Assembly: GCA_023014485.1 (NCBI GenBank)
Contig: JAJOZX010000197.1
Location: 1,527,501-1,591,500 of the forward strand
Direction: 5' to 3'
Length of the DNA stretch: 64,000 bases
Source: Bathynomus jamesi
Taxonomy: Eukaryota > Arthropoda > Malacostraca > Isopoda > Cirolanidae
Below are positions 32,519 through 43,868 of the stretch, one piece after another (within the stretch, counting starts at the first letter, position 1; every line of letters begins with the position of its first letter). Made by a program: the position numbers and the translations under genes. Under the pieces are notes generated by a model. That model made no database searches, was not told the origin of the DNA, and saw only the letters and a program-made list of their open reading frames with translations.

Positions 32519-35041
32519 TAGGGTGGCCCACTTTTCAATTTTTTTTGAAAAGTATAGGTGATCGTGGTTTTTCCCATTATTTGGCACTATACTAGCACAT
32601 TGGTACCATTTTTACAAAAATTGATCAATATTTAGGGGTCTCGCATCGACCTTGAAATTACGAGTTGTTTTTTTAAATGTGTACTTTTAACTTTTTACTG
32701 AATCAAGATAAATCATTAAGTAGGGATGTTTTCTGAATCCTCTTAATGAGAGAAGTCGTTTGGTGTGCCTGCCAATGTCATACGACTAACGGTTTAAAGG
32801 TTGTGCCTGTATACAGGTAATACCAATGTGCTAGTATAGTGCCAAATAATGGGAAAAACCACGATCACCTATACTTTTCAAAAAAATGAGTCACCATACC
32901 CTGGCGGAATGTATAATGCATATAAGTAATTAGAAAATGCACTATGCCTGTGCCAGGTACCTAACCTATTTCTTTTTTTGCAGATCATAACATTTTGAAA
33001 TTCTGTCTGAGTTCCTCATCCTTTGTCATGCACAAATCGATGGCAACCATAACTGGAAGAACTCTTGAAGCTACATATAGAGAGTCATCAAAAGGAAAGG
33101 CGAAAATAACATCGCTACCTTCTCTAAGATAGGCCTCGGAAATTTTTTTAGTTGGCCAACCGTCGTCCTCCATCAGTGGTAGCAAATTGCCAACAACACG
33201 GCAGGTTTTGCAATACTTCTTCAGTGTTATCCAGTACACTGCTAACAGGAAAGACGCATTCAAAGAAACCGTAAACAACGTCTTAAAGTTTTGGAACATG
33301 GCCCGCATTAAAACAATCACAAAGCTCAACTGCGAACGGAAGCTAGAGGCATTGTGGAAAGAGTGACACTTACTCCAAAAGAGCAGAAAACGAGAAACTG
33401 ACGCCGGAGGAAAACGGCAGAAGTTTTCGGACAGTGTGGACAAGCTGTGGGATATCGGAGCATCTGACGCTGTCGAAGATATAAAGAAGAATCGACTGCT
33501 GTCCGACAAGGACAAGAAAGAAGACATTCACTTCTACCTCGATCAACGTGGTCCTCGGATGGCAACGATGAGCGGGAACGATAAAGTTTTCGCTGTAAAA
33601 AGAAAGCTACAGGAAGGAAGAAAACGTCCTCGCCAGGAGCCGCAAACCTCAAAGTGTGCATACGAAACCGGAGATGAGGCCATGGAGAATAATAATACTG
33701 GCATGTCAGGAGAGTCGGAGACAGAACTAGCGTTCCCCCTGCCAAAAGAGCCAAGTGTGTCTGTCAATCTTCCTCGCCGCATCCTTAATGCACCTACTGT
33801 CATGGAAGTGGCTGATCGTTTCCGCATGTCCAATAATCAGGTGCGTATTGTGTATAGTATTCATCGATAGCGTCAGTTTTAAAGTGTCCCGTAACCCACA
33901 TGTATTCTTGACAGTTTCCTTTCCACTTTCCATTCTCTACATAGGTAGTAAGCATTGTGGCTGCTATCACACGTTCGGCGGATCCACCAGCAGACCTCAA
34001 TCAGTTCAGCATCTTACAATGGTGCCTATTCTGTTTCAGGTCATCTACTACACAAAACTGCTGATGTTCAGTAGGCAGCTGGAGCTCGACGCCGAGCTGG
34101 TCGACAAACTGCACAGGATCGTGGTGTTCATCGCTCTTCTGTACGTACCAGCTTTGTTGGCGGCCCCTGTAGCAGCTGATGGCAGAGAAGCTGTCCCACC
34201 TCCCTGTACCCAAAGACTTCACATACGAGAACGTCTCAGTCGACGAGATGACGGTACTCCCCGACCTGATCGACGAGTCCTCCTGTTCTTATTTGCAGGT
34301 CTGAAGATGTATGGGTCTTCGTGGCTCACCCTGCCAACTGATAAGTGGGACGAGAACGAGGACTTTTGTCGTCTGAAGGATGTGATCTCTAATCTCCAGG
34401 TCACCAATGACGTCGCTGAAAGAGGAGTACAACTGATACAAGACTATGCGAACACGGTCACAAAGGACGAGGCACAGCTGCAGGATCTTCTGCAAGTGGT
34501 GGAAAAGAACCGGAAAGAGCTCGGTGACTTCAAGAAGTCATCACTCGCCACGATGACATAGCACAGAGGGACAACGTTGCAGCCAGTGACGTGTGATAGT
34601 GGTCAATACAATGCAAAAGTGATTGTTTAAGTTATTGTTTCTTTCTTCCTTATTTGTCTGCTATTTGCCGATTTTTTTGAAAATTATAGGTGATCGTGGT
34701 TTTTCCCATTATTTGGCACTATACTAGCACATTGGTATTACCTGTATACAGGCACAACTTTTAAACCGTTAGTCGTATGGCATTGGAAGGCACACCAAAC
34801 GACTTCTCTCATCAAGAGGATTCAGAAAACATCCCTACTTAATGATTTATCTTGATTCAGTAAAAAGTTAAAAAGTACACATTTAAAAAAAACAACTCGT
34901 AATTTCAAGGTCGATGCGAGACCCCTAAATATTGATCAATTTTTGTAAAAATGGTACCAATGTGCTAGTATAGTGCCAAATAATGGGAAAAACTACGATA
35001 ACCTATACTTTTTAAAAAAAATTGAAAAGTGGGCCACCCTA
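32519..35041 (+). mobile_element. Family-B transposon, second copy, 2523 bp
   Basis: Ends TAGGGTGGCCCAC and inverse, flanked by exact 8-bp duplications GTGTACAT (32511-32518, 35042-35049). The terminal inverted repeats are about 380 bp (32519-32900 and 34660-35041). Each arm is itself an internal palindrome: a module of about 60 bp ('GTGATCGTGGTTTTTCCC', 'TAGTATAGTGCCAAATAATG' on the inverse) occurs twice per arm, four times in all. The gene inside belongs to the same protein family as 13873-22083. Confidence 0.9.
33130..34561 (+). pseudogene. Family-B hAT-like transposase, core deleted
   Basis: N-terminal part from about 33130: 'IFLVGQPSSSISGSKLP', 'VLQYFFSVIQYTANRKDAFK' and 'FWNMARIKTITKLNCERKLE' align with 'IWLVGPTLPKILGDKLS' and following of the first copy. 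There is a stop at 33364. The open stretch 33436-33840 ends 'VADRFRMSNNQ' at a GT donor; an exon from 33946 starts 'VVSIVAAITRS', matching the 'SSNRAAAHIVAATAKS' block. The Asp-bearing core is missing. The 34039-34205 piece matches the 'RARWLANVIYS' region. An exon after the AG at 34301 gives the C-terminus 'NDVAERGVQLIQDY', stopping at 34561. Unlike the first copy it appears to have introns. Confidence 0.72.
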
Positions 35042-35860
35042 GTGTACATGTTTTACTTTGGACTGTTCAGATATGCAATGCAATTGGAATCGCTTTAATG
35101 TTTTATAGACCAAGGTCTTTCTTCGTAATTCCATAAACTGTACTTTTTTTTTTAGTACAGGTGCGATTAGCAGTTCTCCATACACTCAAACCTGAACGGG
35201 GACTGTCATAGTTGCAAATAAGTTCATCTACAGATTCAACGTTTGCCGGGGTCCTTGCTGTACGTGGTCGTACTGGCTCGTGCAAGAGCTCTCGTTTCAG
35301 GAAATTTTTCCAACAAACGCCACACACTACATACAGGCCAATGCCGATTAGGATAATGTTTTACTATTCTTTTAGCAGCGAAACCTTTTTCCTTGTGAAG
35401 AAGTTTGATAGCAATTTTGTCTTCCTCAATTAAACGTGTCATAAAAACTCGCATGAAATAATAGAATCCTTCGCTCGTTGCCAAATCAAAATTGATTGCC
35501 ATGACGGTAATACCGTCTAGGCCTAGACATACTTAATTTATTAGCCTGCCTAGCCTAGCCCTCTACAATCCATAACAACGCACCAACTAGCCTGACCTAG
35601 GCATACCCTGAATCGACGAGTGATCCCTAAGTTGACCTTAAAATTATGACTCAAATGTTCAGCGGCATAAATTTAGCAATTTTTTCTACTTTCATATTGT
35701 CAACTTTATTTTTGAACAACTATTGTTCGAGTCGAATTTGTAAAAAGACTACTTATCCAATTTAAATAAACTACCTCTCACTTTAAGGAAAATATAAAAG
35801 GCTTAATATAATTTTTATTTCATTTAGTTATCCTTGGAATTGTGTTTTTTGTTGGGCCGT

Positions 35861-36043
35861 GAGAAGGTGGTCACTTTTGTTTGGTGGGGTGAGAGTGAGT
35901 TCAATATGTATGCAAATAAAAGATTTTTTTAACTCTTCATATATATATATTATAATCATCATGCATTCATAGTTTAAGTGGAAGTATGAAGAGTTAAACA
36001 TCTTTTACAGTATATGTATATATAGTGAACACAAACATACATA
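35861..36043. other. Unassigned, with short (TA)n
   Basis: Contains two inverted 'GAGTTAAA' stretches around 35930 and 35995 and short TA runs. No gene seen. Confidence 0.4.
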
Positions 36044-36575
36044 CAGGGTGCGGCATAAGTCGCTTTACCGAGAACAATGAAATCACCTTGCGAAGAATAA
36101 TATTTATTATTTATTACAGAAATTGTTCAAAGTGTCCTCCATCATGTTCAATACACACGTTACATCTTTGAACAACCACTGAACAACAAATAGCATGACA
36201 CAGTTCTTTGTTATTATTCAACGTCTCGAACTCATGGCGTATGAAAGTCTTCATGTGATCGAAGTCTCACGGTTTCTGGTCGTAGACTCTATCTTTGATT
36301 ATACCCAACATTGAATAATCACATTACATTGATTATTCAATGTAGGGTATAATCAAAGATAGAGTCTACGGCCAGAAACCTCGGAACTTCGATCATACGC
36401 CAAGAGTTCGAGACGTTGAATAATAACAAAGAATTGTTGTACTATTTGTTGTTCAGTGGTTCAAAGATGTATACTGAACATGATGGACACTTTGAATAAT
36501 TTCTGTAATAAATAATAAATATTTTTCGCAAGGCGATTTCATTATTCTCGGTAAAGCGACTTATACCACACCCTG
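36044..36575. mobile_element. Palindromic mariner/Tc1-like element, 532 bp
   Basis: TA-flanked (36042-36043, 36576-36577), with ends CAGGGTGCGGCATAAGTCGC. Both arms carry the very C-terminus of a transposase: the minus arm reads 'LCHAICCSVVVQRCNVCIEH' then 'DGGHFEQFL' stop. The centre at about 36305-36340 is a short palindrome 'GATTATTCAATGT'. No catalytic residues remain. Confidence 0.85.
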
Positions 36576-36577
36576 TA

Positions 36578-36988
36578 TACTGTATATATATATATATATA
36601 TATATATAATCTCAAACTGCAAATGTCTTTGGAAATATATATACGTATGCACGTACCTAATTTACTGTTAAACCGTGAATCATATTCATACCTAAAAATT
36701 GAATTTGTTTAAAGTAATTTGCAAAAATCATCATTTTAATCTCTTCATAGATTTCAACATCAATACACGTTCGATAAAAGATAAAACTAAAAAGAAATAA
36801 TAGGTTAATACAAGAAAAACTGAGAAATTAAATAAAATTATATAATTAAACCCCTTTTACATAATCAATCGCCAACTTTGACCATTGTCAGAATCGGAAG
36901 TACAGATTTTCAGTGCAATGTCATTTTTAATCGGAGTTTGGATATACTCCAATATTCTTCTGAACCCTCTAACTGCATGCCTCCTCCT
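36578..36988. other. Unassigned AT-rich DNA
   Basis: Starts with a short TA run. No coding or repeat structure recognised. Confidence 0.4.
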
Positions 36989-37599
36989 TTAAGGGGTCAT
37001 TAAAAAAGCACGTGGTCCTTTTTCGGGTGGTTTTCAGACCCGTCCCGTCCACTTCTGGTTATTTGTGGACAATGACTTAAATCCCCTCCCCCCCCCCTCC
37101 CAAATCCACGTGGTCTTTTGATGTCACCCCAACCCTTCTTAATCTTATGTAAAATGTAAGGTGTCATATTAGATTTCTCGTAGCGCGTGATAATACAGTT
37201 ACAAATACAGTAATTTTAATACAAAATAACAAAAAATTAATTAGATTTCTAAAACAATTTAGAAAATAAATTGAAAATGCAAATTAAAATAAAACAAATT
37301 AAAAATAATCAAATTAAAAGTATGGCGAATTTGTGTTTCATGAATGTTAAAGATTCGAATCTTCTAGAATTTTACGAAATAAAGGTACAGCGAATTTGTA
37401 TTTATAATGATTCGAGTCTTCTGGAATTTTCTGGAGTTTACTGAAAAAAAAAAAAAAATATATATATATATACGCATTACGTTACCTTATGAACCTTATG
37501 TTCTTTCGTGCGTTGGTCTCTCTTTACACGGAGGTCAAGCTGGTGGCCCCGCCTCTAGGTCTGGCCTGGTGGAGGAGCGAGTTGCTTTCTTGCGCTCTC

Positions 37600-39836
37600 C
37601 ACCGTACATAGCCAGGCACGCCCGGCTCATCTGGTACTGTCCTGAGTCAGGCACGCCTGGCTCATCTGGTACTGTCCTGAGTCAGGCATCCAGTCTTTTC
37701 TTGAAGACTTCAACTTTGACCCCCGTTACGTTTCTGAGGTCCTTAGGAAGCTGGTTGAAAAGTCTTGGCCCCCTGACAACCAAGCTATTTTCCTTCAGGG
37801 TTGAGGAGGTCCCTTGTCGGGCCTTTAATTTGGGAACACTACACATTCTGCCTTTCCTATTTTCCAATGTTGTTTGAATGGTAATTGGGTTTAGTTTTAG
37901 GTTTGATACCAGTTTTTCGATTATTTTCCATATGTAGATTATGATGTACCTCTCTTTTCTTCTTTTCAGTGAGTACAGATTTAGTTTACGTAGTCTTTCC
38001 CAGTAGTTGAGTTCTTTGGCAGCCATCAATCTTGGCTGTGAAATGCCTTTGCGTTTCTTCTAGTTTATTAGTTTCTTCCTTTTTATATGGGGACGTCAAA
38101 ACTGAGCAGTATAAAAGTTTTGGTATAATCAGTGTTTTTAGCAGGGGAATCATTACTGTCCTGTCCCTTCTCTTGAACGTTCTTAGAACCTGTCCGGCGA
38201 CTCTTTTTGCTTTATTTATCGCTATCTGATTTTGTGTTGTCGTCTTCTGACCATTTGTATATTTTGTTTGTGTCCCTCTGCAAGGCCTCCACGTCATGTA
38301 CATCGCTGATTTTTCTGCTGATCTTTGTATCGTCTGCAAAGGATGTTACTATACTATTGCTGTTTACTCCGCTGTCTATGTCTGTTAGCATGATAATGAA
38401 CAGGAGTGGGGCCAGTACTGAGCTGCGTACTTCCGATTCTGATAATGATATACCTTGAATTTTGACGACCTGCAGACGATCACTAAGGAAGTTGTAGATC
38501 CATTCACATGTCTTTAATTTTATGTGCTATTATACCATGGTCACATTTATCGAAAGCTTTAGCAAAATCTGTGTATATAACATCGTAGTTGTCATTGCCT
38601 TCCAATGCATCTAGGATATTGTTGTAGTGCTCTATTAGTTGTGATAGGCATGATCTACCTGATCGGAATCCATGCCGATTTTCGTTGAATCTTTCCCGTG
38701 TCTCCAGGAAATCATAAATTTTCTCTCTAACTATTCTTTCAAATACTTTGGTGAGGTGGGACGTCAATGACACTGGTCTATAGTTCTTTGCTTGAGATCT
38801 GTCCCCTCCTTTATATATAGGGACAATGTTTGCTCTTTTCAAGATGCTCGGTATTTCCCCAGTGTCTAGGGATCTTCTCCATATCCAGTATAAAGGTGTA
38901 GCTATTTCATTTTTACAGTTTTTAATCAATAATGCGTTCCAATTGTCCAGCCCTGCAGCTGAATGTAGTTTCATTTGTCCTATAGCTCTCGCTACATCTT
39001 CTGGTGTAAAATCAAAGTCTGTTATATACTCGCCTTGCAATTCCTCTTCAAAGAATGCATTTATGTCAGGTATCGCTTTGTCACTTTTTGGGGTACTGAA
39101 AACTGATTCATATTGAGCTCTCAATGTATGAGATATTTCTTTTGGATCGTCGGTTAGTTCATTATTTCCCGTCCTTAAGGGCCCAATAGCGGCGCGCGTT
39201 TTTGTTTTCCTTTTTGCATAGCTATAGAAGTATTTTGGATTTTCCTTCATTGCTTCTACCGCCTTTTCCTCTTCCCTCTCTGTATGGTCCTTAATCAGGG
39301 CTTGTATTTCCCTATCGATACCCTCCAGTTTTTCTTTTATTGCTTTCCTGTCATTATCTCCGCAGTTACCTAACTTCGCCTCCACTCTTTCTTTTGCGGA
39401 ATAGTCTTCTCTTTTGCCTTTCTAGCCAGCTCCTCTTTCCTTTTGGCTGTGATTTCGGAGCATATTTTTCTAAAATTCTCAGCGTTTTTTCCTCCAAGGT
39501 TGTTAGCATTTCTTCAGTTGTTTTATTCTCGAAAATTGTTCTCCATTCTATTTGGGCCATGTGCGATCTGATTGCTTCCCAATTTATAGTCTTCGTGTTT
39601 AAGTTAAAGGCCCCGAATTTACTTCTTTCCACAATATGTGTATTGTCTTCTAATGCTGCCGTCATATTTGTTGATATCTCGATTAAGTTGTGGTCTGAGA
39701 TAATGGTTGGGGTTATTTTTATATCAGCAATAAAGTTCGTGTTATTCGTGAATACCAGATCCAGGGAGTTATTTTTTCTGGTATTTTCTGTTATCTCCTG
39801 TGTCAGCATAAACTCATTTGTGAGAGCCATCAACAT
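37600..39836 (-). pseudogene. CR1-like LINE ORF2 (endonuclease C-end, RT, tail)
   Basis: Minus strand. It starts in the endonuclease: 'NNSLDLVFTNN' and 'TIISDHNLIEI' carry its final Asp-His (39836-39700). A frameshift at about 39385 leads into a 293-residue open stretch (39385-38504) with 'PKYFYSYAKRKTKTRAAIGP', 'NYRPVSLTSHLTKVFE', 'GFRSGRSCLSQLI' and 'VIYTDFAKAFDKCDH' (first RT Asp). 'FADDTK' is at about 38330. The C-terminal tail 38029-37682 has 'LNLYSLKRRKERYIIIYIW' and 'SLVVRGPRLFNQLPKDLR'. A 38-bp duplication lies at about 37612-37687. Same family as 40788-41690. Confidence 0.88.
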
Positions 39837-39856
39837 ATATATATATATATATATAG
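39837..39856. repeat. (TA)n at the LINE 5' junction
   Basis: Twenty bases of TA at the 5' truncation point of the minus-strand LINE. Confidence 0.8.
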
Positions 39857-40023
39857 TGTGATAATATGATAAACAATATTATAAACAGGATATTTTAATG
39901 ATTAGTATTGGCCACGTGGTCAAACGTCAAGACCCCCCCCCTTCCCCGTGTGGCCTTGGTGGTCAAATAAGGACCCCCTCCCCCCTTTTAAGGACCACGT
40001 GGTTTTTGAATGGCCCCTTAAGG

Positions 40024-40325
40024 AGAGCGCGCAGTACCCAACTTTCTACACATTCTCATTCCTTTTCTCTTCAACTCTCTATCTAACGCGAGGGTTAATC
40101 GGTATTTCCAATCTTTCATCTACTCAACCGGTGAACTCTGGAACAATCTTCCTCAATCCATCTTTCCTCCTGTCTATGACCTCCAATCTTTCAAACGCAG
40201 TGTCCAGTCATCTTGAAAACCTTGGACCTTGATTTTGGCTCTCTCCTTCCTCTATGGGAAGGGGGGGCGGGGCATTTTTGCAGGCATTCGCCCTGGTCAC
40301 ACCTTCGTACATAAAAAAAAAATTT
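40024..40325 (+). repeat. LINE 3'-terminal fragment with A-rich tail
   Basis: 'GELWNNLPQSIFPPVYDLQS' and 'FKRSVQSS' then stop (about 40125-40215) is the typical C-terminus of a Jockey/CR1-group RT. A 3' UTR with G-runs and an A-rich end near 40312-40323 follows. The UTR matches 30055-30168. Confidence 0.7.
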
Positions 40326-40787
40326 GTTGAATATTTTCTCATTCGGACGACGTGCACTTGAAAATAATTATGACTTCAATAACTTAACATTTGTAACGAA
40401 TATTTTGAAATTTAATATTTGTTTTTACATTTCCTGTATACATTTACTATTAAGAACTGTGTCACGTGATCTCTGGGATTACTCAGCCCTCATTTTAAAA
40501 TCATACGACAGCAAAACATTTGTCATCGATAAATTTTTGTTGATAATTTGAACTGAAACTTGTAAGACCGAACGATAGTCATGAAGTTGATAATAGCCGA
40601 TGACGACGATTGTTCATGAAAGCTGACAATGGTATATATTATCAGTTTTATTAACATACTAGGTAAATATTTAGCGCTGAGTTTACCGCCTAACAAATTA
40701 TACACACAATGAGATTTTTTTATTTATACTATAAAAACACATGACCAAATTATTAAATTGTAAACTAACTAAAAATTATATATATAC
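40326..40787. other. Unassigned AT-rich DNA
   Basis: No gene or repeat recognised. Confidence 0.4.
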
Positions 40788-41690
40788 TTGCATAAATGCG
40801 AAAAAGGCTGTGAAAACTGCATCGAGGATACTGAATTGGCATTGCTGGACTACAACACACACAGAGCATATAAAGTGGCTAGACGAGGGGGAGGGTGTTG
40901 CATCTACGTGAAAAACACATACCCATGTAAAGTGAAGGTAAACAAATCAAACAGCACAGTCGAAGTTATTACATTAGAAGTAAAAGAACTGAACATAACC
41001 ATTATGAACATCTACAAACACCAAACACCACAAAAAGTTAATTCCAATTTGCTACAAATGAAATATAAAACATATTAAAATTACTTGAAACTCCAGCAAC
41101 AAGTATTCTAATTTTCGGAGATTTTAATTTCCCATTCATAACATGGAAGAAAAATGACGAAGTTATATATGTCGAGAAGTTTCATGGCAACATTACAAAA
41201 GATGATAGAACCCAAGCAACAATGCTATAAGATATTATGGAACATTACGCCCTTACCCAGGAAATCTGTGAAGCCAAGAGAAAAGAGAACGTTTTGGTGA
41301 AGACTACTGGTCTCAACAACAATCCCTGAAACTCTACTCTCTCGAAAGAAGGCGAGAGCGGTACACAATAATATACATATGGAAAATACTGGAGGGGTTT
41401 GTCCCTAACCTTAGAAATGAAATAGAAACAAACTGGAATGAGAGAAGAGGCAGATTTTGTAGTTCCAGCTACTGTGGAACAGGGGGCCATGAAAACGAGG
41501 ATGGAAAATTCCCTCAGAATACGAGGCCCAAAGCTTTTCAATGCCCTACCGAGAGAAGTAAGGAATCTCCAGCTCACCGACCTGAATAACTTCAAGAACC
41601 AGATCTTCCTGTGCAAAGTCCCTGCCCAGCCATGCGTGGCTGGCTACGAGGGCAGCAGCAGCTCAGACAGTAATTTCCTCCTTCACTAAA
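40788..41690 (+). pseudogene. CR1-like LINE, internally deleted (endonuclease start joined to RT tail)
   Basis: 40800-41078 encodes the endonuclease N-terminal half ('VARRGGGCCIYVKNTYPCKV', 'LNITIMNIYKHQTP'). 'SILIFGDFNFPFITW' (about 41105-41150) is its catalytic Gly-Asp-Phe-Asn. The RT core is absent: after about 41245 the sequence joins to the C-terminal tail 'LKLYSLERRRERYTIIYIWK' (41330-41390) and 'SLRIRGPKLFNALPREVR' (41510-41565), the same family as 37600-39836. Frames are shifted. Confidence 0.82.
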
Positions 41691-42605
41691 TCCTGCAAAT
41701 GAGGCGGGATGCTGCAGAGGGGTCGACTGCAGGTCAATCCTGAACCGTCGTTCGAACCCACACACAAAGCATATACGATATCTAAAACTGGGACGACGTT
41801 TGTTCATTCAAAAGAATGAACACCCTTGTAAAAGAAACTAATTTTTTATAGGATAGAACTTGCAAGTGTAGACAAAACAAGAGAAAACTAGAGTAATTTT
41901 TCCGCTGGGCCAGCAAAGCCGGGACGCGTTTCGGCACAGAGAAAATGGCGTGGTCGAGATTTTGCAAAAATTCCCTATATAGAGAATTGTCGCAGTTGCA
42001 TTGATCGCATTTTCGTCTTTACAACTGAGGAAGGTGCTCCCTGTTGGGGTTCCTCTCGGTATCCAAAGAAACTATCTTAATATCCTTGAAAGCAGAATGA
42101 AGTAGGGCAAGTCATGAGCACAAAAAAAACCTTGGTAGGCAGGAAAAGCCACAGGGTAACAAGAAATTTACGATCATGTAGAACCAGAGACTGGCACAGC
42201 ATTCAAGCCAGACAAGCGTGGCCCATTGTGCTAACTCCTGATTACTAGTACCAGCACCATCGGGATTCGCACTCCCACCTCAGTTCTTCACTTCGCTTAT
42301 ATATCGGGAAACGGTGTTACCCAATGAGGTACGGGCGTTGGAGATACTCGTGTATGGCCTTGGGACTAGTTTAACACGAGAATTTTTCAAAAGTGAGATC
42401 AGTCGAGATAATTTAAGAAGCATGGTTAGTATAATCAGGGCTCGGGAGAGAGTCGTATACGAGGTGTCAAAGCACCAACGTCCGGGGGTGAAAAATAGTG
42501 GTGGTGATCGGGGGTAAAGGGGCCAGAGTCAAAAGTAACACCAGGGTCCGTGAGTCCTCTTTCTAGCCTTGGGTATAACACAGATTCACTATATAAGAAA
42601 TAAGC
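41691..42605. other. Mostly unassigned; contains SINE debris
   Basis: 42252-42290 has the minus-strand tRNA-like B-box motif 'ACCATCGGGATTCGCACTCC', seen also at 54165 and 60220. No gene recognised elsewhere. Confidence 0.45.
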
Positions 42606-42609
42606 ATAA

Positions 42610-42835
42610 TATGCTACGCCGGTACGATCATATGGAGAGAATGAATACGATAAAAATTGCGTAAAAGGCGTATGATAATGTGTGCTTAAGTATGAGAAGT
42701 AGAGAAAGACCGCGCAAAAGACGGAAGGATGAAATTAGGGTGTGAATCAGTACAAGTGTGTAAATAGAGACGTTAGCAGTACGTCTGTTGAGGCCAGAGG
42801 TAACCCCCAACCTCACCATGAAGGAGTACATTGAA
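42610..42835 (+). pseudogene. Possible LINE C-terminal remnant
   Basis: Reads 'LRRYDHMERMN', then after stops 'RSRERPRKRRKDE', resembling the 'GHVERM...RRPRGRPRKRW' tail of some LINE polymerases. Short and broken. Confidence 0.4.
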
Positions 42836-43479
42836 TCTCTGTCGTTGGGGTACCGTAGTTCTCTTATTTGTTTGCGTATCCAGTTTCGAAATCAAGTTTT
42901 ATCAACCTTGTGTTGAAAGGAAATAGGTTTTAAGATAATATATTTATGAAAATAACGTACGAGTATCATACGCGCTTCCGGTTGAAATTTCATAAGTAAA
43001 TACAATCAGAACCCTTAACGTACAGTTTCGGAAAAAAATTCGACTAGAACCTATTACTGAAAAGCATAAAAAAGCTACCAGTCAGTAATTATTGGGTTTT
43101 GTTTTTGAATTATTATTATTATTGTCACCGAAAAAAAAATCACCACTAATTTCCTCACGCTTTTAAAAAATTTACGCTTCTAGTCGAACTTTTTACCGAA
43201 TTTATACCCTCTCTCTCTCTCTCACCTTTGGTTTAGAATGGTACTGCTCAGGCTTGAGAATTTAGTAAGAGTATTGAATTTGTCCAAGCATTTCATTGTA
43301 AATCTGATTCAATTAAACAAGTCATTACTTACGTGTGGTATTCCCTTCAGAAGAGGATATAAAGTTGCATCCCATTTCTGACATCTTGACATTTGTCGAG
43401 AACGGACTAACGACAATAATATAATTATATTCCAAACTTTCGCTTTCACTATTTCACTATTCTACGTTGTGACTAATGT
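42836..43479. other. Unassigned DNA
   Basis: (CT)n at 43208-43225. Otherwise no feature. Confidence 0.4.
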
Positions 43480-43690
43480 CGTAACACCGATTCTCACCGA
43501 TCAGCAAAGCTAAGCGACACGGGGTCTAATAGTAGTTGTATGGGGAACCGTCTTCCGAGTCCAGATTATGTAACGACTCGTGGCTCGGATCCCACCACGT
43601 CAAGCTGTAGGTCCTTTCCGTCAAACGACCATAGATGTTTCAGAGGTGGTTAAACAACCCCATCAACTAACCATTATTTCATAAAATTTT
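43480..43690 (+). repeat. 5S-rRNA-headed SINE
   Basis: 43484-43557 aligns with the internal promoter region of 5S rRNA: 'CCGATTCTCACCGATCAGC', 'AAGCTAAGCGACACGGGGTC' (A-box/IE area) and 'AGTTGTATGGGGAACCG' (C-box area). The body that follows ('CGGATCCCACCACGTCAAGC', 'TGTAGGTCC', 'GGTGGTTAAACAACCCC') matches the bodies of tRNA-headed SINEs at 22326, 46090 and 54530. 5S-derived SINEs form the SINE3 class. Confidence 0.7.
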
Positions 43691-43868
43691 TCATAGGCTT
43701 CCTTATACGACCCAAGACTGCATGACCAGATCTCATCGGTGTTTTTAAAAAAAATGTTAATGAAATAATCCTATCCACTTTATGGGAAGTGGAATAATGA
43801 ATCTCTCTACCTCGCAACTATCTCTAATTACAGGTACAAATAAAGGTCTCAAGAAATCGAGGGGTTCC

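Larger units (their letters stand above)
31900..35502 (-). pseudogene. DD37D mariner transposase, split and degraded
   Basis: N-terminus at 35502-35103: 'EEDKIAIKLLHKEKGFAAKR', 'SVWRLLEKF' and 'RPRTARTPANVESVDELI' form the paired HTH domain, with a frameshift at about 35300. After the insertion the middle reads 'TAAFECFSVLNNFASLRLKR' (32515 down). The catalytic C-terminus near 32220-31990 has 'VFQEDGDPCHRSRHTVAYL' (second Asp) and 'LDLYSVDYSIWG' (third Asp); the spacing counts to 37. Stops present. Confidence 0.75.
31625..35860 (-). mobile_element. DD37D mariner-like (maT-type) element split by a family-B transposon
   Basis: Inverted ends: the left 31655-31690 ('CAATTCCAAGGATAACTAAA') matches the right 35820-35845 inversely, with weaker similarity further out. 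The coding strand is minus. The family-B insertion (32519-35041) divides the transposase. Without it the element is about 1.7 kb. Confidence 0.75.
36993..40017. mobile_element. TTAA-flanked DNA element containing a CR1-like LINE
   Basis: Flanked by TTAA (36989-36992, 40018-40021). Ends GGGGTCATT / GGGGCCATT, followed by 'CACGTGGTCCTT' in both arms. A second inner 'CCACGTGG' block gives arms of about 140 bp rich in C/G runs. A TTAA duplication fits piggyBac or Kolobok groups, but no transposase is present. The LINE at 37600-39836 is a later insertion. Confidence 0.65.

Noticed and set aside
32985..33527. 180-residue minus-strand reading frame
   Set aside because: Antisense of the family-B N-terminal region on the plus strand, which aligns with the first family-B copy.
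43480..43560. Functional 5S rRNA gene
   Set aside because: Only the internal promoter part matches, with many changes, and it runs into a SINE body; no terminator or cluster.
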